From positions 1-5,303 of the forward strand of contig DGQA01000040.1 of NCBI GenBank assembly GCA_002390705.1: a stretch of 5,303 nucleotides of DNA, given 5' to 3'. Under the pieces are notes generated by a model. The model saw nothing but the letters and a program-made list of their open reading frames with translations. It ran no database searches and had not been told where the DNA came from. Below, piece by piece: positions 1 through 5,303 of the stretch; within the stretch, counting starts at the first letter, position 1, and every line of letters begins with the position of its first letter. Origin of the DNA: Actinobacteria bacterium UBA4426 (GTDB taxonomy: Bacteria; Actinomycetota; Actinomycetes; S36-B12). The translations under genes and the position numbers were made by a program.

Positions 1-38
1 CCTGGCTTTTGTTCAATTAATATGTGGTCTGGAGATTA

Positions 39-2717
39 CTACTTTTTAGTCAGAAAAGTCTCGCTTTGAACCAGGGTAAGAATGAGGGAGCGGATTGAAC
101 CACCGCACGCGATCTTCTCGATCAAATCAGCATCGGTAAATCCCACCGGTCTGCCCAATGCATATTCGGCTAGGTTTTCGGCGAAACCTGTGGCGAAGGG
201 CTCAGGGTATTGCTGGTGGATAACCGAGCGCAGTTCGAAGAAATCCTTGAATGCTGGGCCGTTGTGAATCTGCCCAGATGGATCGATCGTCCGCTTGTTC
301 ACGGGCACACCTTCGTGATCATCGAGGGTGCGCCACTTTCCAGCCGCGTCGAAATTTTCCAGGCCAAAACCAATCGGATCGATCCGACGGTGGCATTGGG
401 CGCATTGGGGTTCTTCCTGATGTAATGCGATGCGGTCGCGAGTGCTGAGCGACTTTTTGTCTAGTCTGGCTAGTTGTGGAATATTCGGGGGTGCAGGCGG
501 TGGCGGGTTATTGACCAATTTACGTAAGACCCAGGCGCCACGCTCCACCGGACTGGTATGGTCTCCATTACTCCCCATCGCCGCGACGGCGGCCATGCCG
601 AGAAGTCCGCCACGGGGCGAACTCGGGGGTACTGCTACGGGACGGAAGTGATCGCCCACCACATCAGGAATGCCATAAAGGTCTGCAAGAAGTCCATTAA
701 TTATGATGGTGTCGGACGCTAACAGATTGGTAAGGCTGCCATTTTCATACAACCAATGAGCAAAAGTTTCATAAATCTCCCGACGCGCGACTTTCTTTGT
801 CCCCGCGGTAAACTCAGGGTGTTTTTTAACGTTGAACTGAAAGAAGTCGAGCCGATCCAGCCCCAACCATTGATCGAGGAAGGCTTCGACAAAACTAGAG
901 CTCTTCGGATCGGAAAGCATGCGGTCGACCTCTAATTGCAGCACGACTGGGTCGATTAGTTTTGATTCATTTGCCAAGTCAAGTAACTGCTGATCCGGCG
1001 GAGCACTCCATAAAAAGTAGGAGAGGCGGGCAGCCAATTCGAACTGGGTAAGTGGCCGCTTTTCAGTTCCTCCCGCCTCAGCCAGGTAGAGAAAACTGGG
1101 GGACGCCAGGATGATCGAGAGCGTTTCATGCAATGCAGTGAGGGGAGCTGTGCCATTGCTGCGATGATCATGATAGATTGCCTCCAGCTTGACGACGAAC
1201 TCGGGTGAGGCGACGCGACCTCGGTAAGCCAGGGTGGCGAATTCGCTAATCACCTTGCCGACTTCGCCAGCTTCATCCCGCTGCACACGGTTCATCCAAC
1301 TCTTGACCAGTTGATGGCGCGATTTCTCCGCCGCAGTATAAAAGGGACCTTCCATTTCCACATAGTCGATCCAGATTGCCGGATCGGTGCCATCGACTCC
1401 AAATTGTTTTTTGTATTGCTTCGACCGATTCTGCGTTACGCCCTCTATACCACCGCGCTCACGGAGCCGAAATTGCTTCTGCTCGCCAGGATAAACCCGC
1501 AGGTGAAAATCTATGGTCTGTGGCTCCTCAATACTTCCAAGAACCTGATGGGTGCCAATGGTGAACCGTCCATCGGCAGAATCAACATCGAGGAAATAAC
1601 GATTCTGTTCACTTGTACTTTTGGTGATGATAGTAGGTTGAATTTCATTCCGGGATGGCTTTAGGACACGTTGTGGAACCTGAGCTGCCCGAATACGAAC
1701 GATCACTTCCCCGGCTGGCCAATTTCCCGGGATCGAAAATCTAACGGCATACATCGCCAATGATTCATCGGTCAGGTAAATACCACCCTCTCGGCTAGGT
1801 AAAGAACTGTAGTCCATTACCTTAGGCAAAATCCAACCCCACTGACTATCATGGTGAAAAGCATCTTCGGCATCAGGAAACCCATAGTCTGCTGGATTCG
1901 GTGCACTGGGGATGCGTGCCCAATGGCGATAAAATTCGTGTATTGGCTTTTTATTACGAAACTCCTGTCGGATCTGATTAGCAATCGCAACATTGTCAGA
2001 ATGGGTTGCGGCTTGGTCGACCGAACGAGTCCAGCGTTGGTAGCGTCTCTTAATACTGATCTGACGATCAAATTCGTCGTTGGTTAACTGATTAATCCTG
2101 TTTTCAAAATCGATACGATGTTTACTCGTTTTAATCTTTTTACCAGTCAAGTTAAACGTTTCCTTCAGAGCTTCGTTGCCTAATTCACGGTAGGTTCCAA
2201 TTTGATCCGAAGAAATATAGAGCGAATTACCGCCGGTATCAAAAGATCCCTCGCGTGTATCGGCAGGCAGTCGGTCGACTTGAATATAAACGCCAAGTAA
2301 ATCCCGAATCGTGTTGGCATACTCTCGGCGGTTGAGGCGGCGCATCGTGGTGACACCGCCGGTGTCGCTGAGGAGTTTTCGGGCGACCACCAATGTTTCC
2401 GAAAGATCGGCGAGAAATTCGGTCTTCTTCACATGATCAGGTGCCTTTTTGTTCTCGGGTGGCATTTCTCCCGAATTTAGAGTGTTTAACACCTTCTGCC
2501 AAAGCTCAGCCGATTGGATCGTCGCAATATCAAGAGGAAGCGATTCAAGATCGACTTTTCCTTTCCGGGTATCTGAATCGTGACAATCTAAACAGTAAGA
2601 TTCAAAGAATGAGATGTGCTTCTTTGGCATCTTCGCACTCTGTGGCGAAGATTCAGCAAAAACTGCAGCACCTGAAATCCAGATCACGAGTTTCAAACTT
2701 AAAATCAAGCGTAACAT
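39..2717 (-). CDS. Secreted planctomycete-type cytochrome c / DUF1592-DUF1588 multidomain protein
   Basis: The 892-residue product has a short Sec-type signal peptide (hydrophobic stretch about 3-20, likely cleavage after VFA at 19-21). Domains recognised by motif, in order: a PSCyt1 haem domain with CLDCH at 42-46 and a GEMPP segment whose Met85 could be the distal ligand; a DUF1587-like segment at about 124-188 (MRRLNRREY start); a middle region (about 190-480) without a confident name, whose part around 318-345 looks like a beta-rich carbohydrate-binding-type fold; DUF1595 at about 484-546; DUF1592 at about 555-682; DUF1588 at about 695-795 with a second haem motif, CAQCH at 772-776; and DUF1585 at about 815-888. 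Length and order are normal for the family. The ATG at 2717 gives the signal peptide directly. No Shine-Dalgarno precedes it; it starts 13 bases after the DUF1552 gene, suggesting co-transcription. Periplasmic or surface location with two covalent haems is inferred. The substrate is unknown. Confidence 0.95.
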   Translation of the reverse strand: MLRLILSLKLVIWISGAAVFAESSPQSAKMPKKHISFFESYCLDCHDSDTRKGKVDLESLPLDIATIQSAELWQKVLNTLNSGEMPPENKKAPDHVKKTEFLADLSETLVVARKLLSDTGGVTTMRRLNRREYANTIRDLLGVYIQVDRLPADTREGSFDTGGNSLYISSDQIGTYRELGNEALKETFNLTGKKIKTSKHRIDFENRINQLTNDEFDRQISIKRRYQRWTRSVDQAATHSDNVAIANQIRQEFRNKKPIHEFYRHWARIPSAPNPADYGFPDAEDAFHHDSQWGWILPKVMDYSSLPSREGGIYLTDESLAMYAVRFSIPGNWPAGEVIVRIRAAQVPQRVLKPSRNEIQPTIITKSTSEQNRYFLDVDSADGRFTIGTHQVLGSIEEPQTIDFHLRVYPGEQKQFRLRERGGIEGVTQNRSKQYKKQFGVDGTDPAIWIDYVEMEGPFYTAAEKSRHQLVKSWMNRVQRDEAGEVGKVISEFATLAYRGRVASPEFVVKLEAIYHDHRSNGTAPLTALHETLSIILASPSFLYLAEAGGTEKRPLTQFELAARLSYFLWSAPPDQQLLDLANESKLIDPVVLQLEVDRMLSDPKSSSFVEAFLDQWLGLDRLDFFQFNVKKHPEFTAGTKKVARREIYETFAHWLYENGSLTNLLASDTIIINGLLADLYGIPDVVGDHFRPVAVPPSSPRGGLLGMAAVAAMGSNGDHTSPVERGAWVLRKLVNNPPPPAPPNIPQLARLDKKSLSTRDRIALHQEEPQCAQCHRRIDPIGFGLENFDAAGKWRTLDDHEGVPVNKRTIDPSGQIHNGPAFKDFFELRSVIHQQYPEPFATGFAENLAEYALGRPVGFTDADLIEKIACGGSIRSLILTLVQSETFLTKK

Positions 2718-2730
2718 AATTTTTGGGAGG
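2718..2730 (-). other. 13-base junction between the paired genes, without Shine-Dalgarno
   Basis: After the TAA stop of the DUF1552 gene, the minus strand reads CCTCCCAAAAATT and then ATG. The sequence is pyrimidine-rich, the complement of a Shine-Dalgarno rather than one. The short gap argues for one transcript. Translation of the second gene would depend on coupling or on Shine-Dalgarno-independent initiation, which is common in planctomycetes. Confidence 0.6.
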
Positions 2731-4029
2731 TTACGCTACCAGTCCTGAAGCCGGGCCCGTACTGTCACCAAAGCGTTGCTGTTTAATCCCGATTCCATTA
2801 AGAAGGGAAAGCCAAACATTGCACAATGGCGTGTCCTTAGGCAAAACGAGATGCTCACCCAAACGGACACCACTTCCGCCCCCTGCGAGTAAGGTGGCGC
2901 AGTTATCGAGGTAGTGAATACTCCGCAAATTCGACCCGAACGCCAGACTAGTATGGTCGAACAACGAACTGCCGTCCGCCTCCTTGATACTTTTAAGCTT
3001 GGTAAAAAGCCCGGCCAGCAAATCACTTTGCACCTGGTCTCGTGCCTGCGAGGCCAGCATACGTACCCCAGGGTGATAGTGGCTCATGTCATGTGCCAAC
3101 ACTTGGACGCCGATACTTGTAAGTAGGGAGGAAATGGGCTGCCGATAGGTCAAAACACGGGTGCTGTCTGTTTGGAGTGCTGCGGCGATAAGATCATACA
3201 TCAGGCGAACCTCATCCTTGCCCTTGGGACGATTTTTGGGCTCGGGCAGAAAGGTTTTTGGCTTCGGCTTGCCCATCCAGCTCTCCTCTTTGCCGAGGCG
3301 AACTTCGATATCGCGGATACCGGTGAAATACTCGTCCAGCTTATCCACATCAGTTGATGTGAGACCCTTCTGCAGATCCTTCGCGTCGGTAAAAACGGCA
3401 TCAAGCACACTTCTTTCCCTTGCTAGCATCGACTTGCGCTTATCAAGGGCCATTGTCGAGGGCGAAAACAACTTGTGAAACAAGGCCACCGGATCATCGA
3501 TACCAGACAGGGGTTTCCCGCCAGCATCCCAAGCCAGCGAGAGTCCGGGCCCATGACCTGGCCCGTTAAGATTCGTGTCGCCACCGTTCAGTCGAAGCGA
3601 AGCAAAGCGCGTTTCTCCACCGAGGGTTCTGGCCGCCACTTGATCGGCCGAGATGGTATTGTGAAAACTACTCCCGGGCGATCCATAGCGGTTCGCTCCA
3701 GTTAGCCAATAGGTACTGCCCCAATGGGCTTCAGCGGAATGCTTGTTGGTGGTATTTTGGACGATTGAAAAGTCAGCCTTATGTTCTTTGAGGGGTGCCA
3801 GTCCTTCGGGCAAAGTATAGCCGGATCCAGTATCGGCCAATTTCGGCAACCAGGTCTCTTGAGTCACACCAAATCCGATTCCCAAAAATACCATTCGTTT
3901 AGGAATGGCTGGTTGCGTCGCCGCACTGGCAAAACGCCGAAATCCGAAAGACTCCAGAAACGGCAGGGCAATCATCGCCGTGCTTGAACGCAGAAAATTA
4001 CGTCGTGCCAGGGAGGTTTTTGTTTTCAT
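2731..4029 (-). CDS. Tat-exported DUF1552 (HxxSHH family) protein
   Basis: The 432-residue product begins with a twin-arginine signal (RRNFL at 9-13, hydrophobic stretch to about 24, likely cleavage after ASA at 34-36). The rest matches DUF1552 (PF07586) along its full length: MVFLGIGFGV near 46-55, HWGSTYWLTG at 102-111, the family signature near 313-319, LLAGGGSGVRLG near 380-391, and the DTPLCNVWLSLL and RFGDSTG blocks near the end. The signature reads HDMSHYH, so the usual last His of HxxSHH is Tyr318 followed by His319. It is a complete gene of normal family length. The function of the family was unknown as far as I know; Tat export suggests folding, perhaps with a metal, before export. 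It is the upstream gene of a pair with the cytochrome-like gene. The ATG at 4029 is chosen because it puts the Tat motif at the usual distance from the start. No ribosome binding site is visible before it. Confidence 0.95.
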   Translation of the reverse strand: MKTKTSLARRNFLRSSTAMIALPFLESFGFRRFASAATQPAIPKRMVFLGIGFGVTQETWLPKLADTGSGYTLPEGLAPLKEHKADFSIVQNTTNKHSAEAHWGSTYWLTGANRYGSPGSSFHNTISADQVAARTLGGETRFASLRLNGGDTNLNGPGHGPGLSLAWDAGGKPLSGIDDPVALFHKLFSPSTMALDKRKSMLARERSVLDAVFTDAKDLQKGLTSTDVDKLDEYFTGIRDIEVRLGKEESWMGKPKPKTFLPEPKNRPKGKDEVRLMYDLIAAALQTDSTRVLTYRQPISSLLTSIGVQVLAHDMSHYHPGVRMLASQARDQVQSDLLAGLFTKLKSIKEADGSSLFDHTSLAFGSNLRSIHYLDNCATLLAGGGSGVRLGEHLVLPKDTPLCNVWLSLLNGIGIKQQRFGDSTGPASGLVA

Positions 4030-4032
4030 ATC

Positions 4033-4046
4033 GTTATAATTATAAC
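4033..4046. promoter_or_regulatory. 14-base perfect palindrome directly before the DUF1552 start codon
   Basis: GTTATAATTATAAC is identical to its reverse complement and ends three bases before the ATG at 4029. It contains TATAAT on both strands. It could be a binding site for a dimeric regulator, a -10 element of a leaderless promoter, or simply AT-rich chance. No second copy was seen before the neighbouring gene, so there is no independent support for a regulatory role. Confidence 0.25.
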
Positions 4047-4076
4047 CGAAGGAGGAATGCTATTTTGGAGGGAGTT

Positions 4077-4106
4077 TTAATATCTCAACTATATGCCAAA
4101 TATCAA
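4077..4106 (-). promoter_or_regulatory. Possible sigma70-like promoter for the DUF1552-cytochrome gene pair
   Basis: Read on the minus strand, TTGATA (4106-4101) is followed after 18 bases by TATTAA (4082-4077). The first box differs from TTGACA at one base; the second matches TATAAT at four of six. Transcription would start near 4070, giving a leader of about 40 bases before the ATG at 4029. In AT-rich DNA such matches arise by chance, so this is a candidate only. An alternative TATAAT at 4044-4039 would give an almost leaderless transcript but has no good upstream box. Confidence 0.25.
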
Positions 4107-4484
4107 CTGAGGCAAATTTAATTTTAAAACTAGAGCCGGTACCAATTTTTTGTACTAAATCTCGCCACAAAAATATCTAAACACTCCAGTTCCGCTTTCA
4201 CAAAAACAGAATTCTGTACAAACAATAGTCCTGGCTATCAATCTCCTAAATAAGGAATTCCAAGAGAAGTATGTTATCTGATGCTTAGATTGATAATCTG
4301 TTGGGCATTCCAAATTCTTCCCTTCAGAGTAACCTACCACAGATGATTACCGAGATCTTGAACAGCAGAAAGGATCGAAGTGTTTTCACTGCTACCTGCC
4401 CCAAGGGGTTTCTTGGAATGAAAAACAAATCACCAGTCTGAGCACCGGCACCGGAGAGAATGATTTTTATAGATTTTCCCCGGC

Positions 4485-5118
4485 TCAATCGGATTCGAAT
4501 TTCGATGGCCAAGGCTTGACCCGTGCCCGATTCGCCCAGTCCTCCCACTTCCTCTCCAATTTTCGGGCAAAGTCTGGTTTTTGTTCGGCTAAGTTGTTTG
4601 ATTCCACCCAGTCTTTGGACATGTTATAGAGTTCCCATGGTTGCAGGGTCGCCGGACGGCCGGTACGGCCGTAGCGTACTAGTTTCCAGTCCCCATCCCT
4701 AATTGCACAATTTGAGGTGGTGCTCGAAGAAGAGAGTGCCCTTGCGTCCCTGAGGTTTCCCACGGAAAGCGGGAGCGAGGCTGACGCCCTCCAAAGGGTC
4801 AACCTCGTAATCCCCGTACTTCTGCGGGCACTTCAAACCTGCCAAATCCACACAGGTGGCCATCAGGTCGATCAGGTGGCCTGGTTGGTGGTCAATTTCA
4901 CCACGCATCCTCTTACCTATTCCCTTGGGCCAGTGAGCGATCAACGGGGTGGTAATCTCTCCCTCATGAGCAAAATGCTTATATTCTCGAAACGGTGTGT
5001 TGGAAACATTGGCCCATCCCCGCCCGTATCCGATAAAAGTATCCTCGGGCCCTGGTGATGCGGTTCGCTTCTCGGTTCCCAGTGGATCGCCATGGGGCTT
5101 ACGCCCTCGCGATGACAA
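4485..5118 (-). pseudogene. Sulfatase remnant: C-terminal part only, frameshifted
   Basis: Two overlapping reading frames together give the C-terminal part of a type I (formylglycine-dependent) sulfatase. The first, about 5118 down to 4699, contains PGPEDTFIGYGRGWANVSN, then TPFREYKHFAHEG with the Lys that is an active-site residue in the family, then TPLIAHWPKGI and a segment on DLMATCVDLAG. It reaches LFFEHH and then stops. The second, continuing to 4485, gives SNCAIRDGDWKLV, PWELYNMSKD and a normal C-terminal end. Dropping one base near 4716-4722 joins FFEHH to SNCAIRDG with the usual spacing. The CxPSR catalytic motif and the DNG metal-binding segment are absent, and an in-frame TAG lies at 5140-5142, so the N-terminal half is missing here. 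The usual EGG after the active-site region reads EGE. Such enzymes remove sulfate esters from polysaccharides; this copy should be inactive. The upstream edge of homology is uncertain by about 20 bases. A sequencing error could explain the frameshift but not the missing half. Confidence 0.85.
4656..4672. repeat. Small GC-rich inverted repeat inside the sulfatase remnant
   Basis: ACGGCC, a GGTAC loop and GGCCGT form a perfect 6-base-pair stem. The same stretch can be read as two near-identical copies of ACGGCCG in a row. It lies in the sulfatase remnant between the WKLV and PWELY motifs and encodes a Gly-Arg-rich insert (YGRTGRP), longer than the linker I expect in this family. It may be a small tandem duplication; no terminator T-run follows. 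Confidence 0.4.
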
Positions 5119-5142
5119 TAATGGGGTTTCATGCCCCCACTA

Positions 5143-5303
5143 AAAGACTTTAGAGTTTCCCGATCTAAGAAACTTATGAAAAATTATCAATCAAGTTAAA
5201 GTTTCAAAGGCACTTCTTTAGAACTTTTGAATCGAGGGGATGATTATTTGGAAATCGGTCAGGTGTTGAACTACTCCTTGTAAGATCAGTCCAATCTATA
5301 AAC
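5143..5303. other. Window edge, no supported gene
   Basis: Upstream of the sulfatase remnant all three minus-strand frames are broken by stops, and nothing resembling the sulfatase catalytic half (CxPSR, DNG) can be read. The plus strand also has no open frame of note. The stretch is AT-rich. A weak hairpin, CTAAA-AGAC-TTTAG at 5140-5153, lies at the edge of sulfatase homology. Whether this is ordinary spacer, decayed coding DNA or inserted DNA cannot be told from what is visible. Confidence 0.6.

Larger units (their letters stand above)
4030..4484. other. AT-rich intergenic spacer without a supported gene
   Basis: This spacer between the sulfatase remnant and the DUF1552 gene is visibly richer in A and T than its flanks. 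Short open frames on the minus strand (4155-4340 and 4324-4548) show no recognisable domain, no ribosome binding site and no family-like composition. It holds several short perfect palindromes: GTTATAATTATAAC at 4033-4046, ACAGAATTCTGT at 4206-4217, GGAATTCC at 4254-4261 and CCCCAAGGGG at 4399-4408. None is a convincing terminator, since no strong stem is followed by a T-run. I see no tRNA, rRNA or CRISPR repeats. It must contain the promoter of the two-gene unit if that unit is transcribed on its own. Confidence 0.7.

Noticed and set aside
42..58. CTTTTT...AAAAG inverted repeat as a terminator of the gene pair
   Set aside because: It lies within the last codons of the cytochrome-like gene, is made only of A-T pairs plus one G-C pair, and has no G-C-rich stem. 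Any true terminator lies beyond the window.
1311..1664. Plus-strand open frame of 117 codons opposite the cytochrome-like gene
   Set aside because: It lies wholly inside a well-supported minus-strand gene, shows no domain or signal and has no ribosome binding site; it is a shadow frame.
4048..4080. Plus-strand AAGGAGG followed by ATG and an eight-codon frame (start at 4057)
   Set aside because: The Shine-Dalgarno-like sequence is only one base from the ATG, too close for normal initiation, and the peptide is too short to support.
4155..4340. Minus-strand open frame of 61 codons in the AT-rich spacer
   Set aside because: Its composition (many Cys, Phe, Ser and Tyr without pattern) and lack of an upstream signal look like chance translation of spacer DNA.
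4399..4416. CCCCAAGGGG palindrome as a terminator after the sulfatase remnant
   Set aside because: It cannot form a stem of useful length with a proper loop, and no T-run follows on the minus strand.
4324..4548. Minus-strand open frame of 74 codons overlapping the end of the sulfatase remnant
   Set aside because: It overlaps the recognisable sulfatase C-terminus in another frame, has no family-like motif and no ribosome binding site.
5190..5303. Minus-strand GVVQHL-like stretch that could be a decayed piece of the sulfatase region before DNG
   Set aside because: The match is only a few residues, the spacing to the recognisable part is too long, and stops interrupt every frame.

Overview
The window most likely comes from a bacterium of the Planctomycetota–Verrucomicrobiota group, with Planctomycetota the better guess. 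The evidence is the content: a large secreted protein built from planctomycete-type cytochrome c and DUF1587/1595/1592/1588/1585 domains, a Tat-exported DUF1552 protein beside it, and the remains of a sulfatase. These families are strongly expanded in that group and rarely occur together elsewhere. The assignment rests on gene content and motif recognition by eye, not on a search.

All recognisable genes lie on the minus strand, so they read from right to left. Bases 5143-5303 hold no gene that can be supported. Bases 4485-5118 hold the C-terminal part of a type I sulfatase. It lacks the catalytic N-terminal half and carries a frameshift near 4716-4722, so it is called a pseudogene. Bases 4030-4484 form an AT-rich spacer with a few short palindromes and a possible promoter. 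Bases 2731-4029 encode the DUF1552 protein, and bases 39-2717 encode the multidomain cytochrome-like protein. The last two are separated by only 13 bases and look like one two-gene transcription unit.

The two intact genes probably work together outside the cytoplasm. The upstream one has a twin-arginine signal and so would be exported folded. The downstream one has a Sec-type signal and two CxxCH haem c motifs. Pairs of this kind are very common in planctomycete genomes, but their biochemical role was unknown as far as I know; a redox or polymer-degrading surface function is only inferred. The adjacent sulfatase remnant fits the general habit of these organisms of using sulfated polysaccharides, but it is probably no longer active.

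I did not find a clearly new system. The points most worth a second look are the decayed sulfatase, the HxxSHY variant of the DUF1552 signature, the 14-base palindrome directly before the DUF1552 start, and the absence of Shine-Dalgarno sequences before both intact genes.
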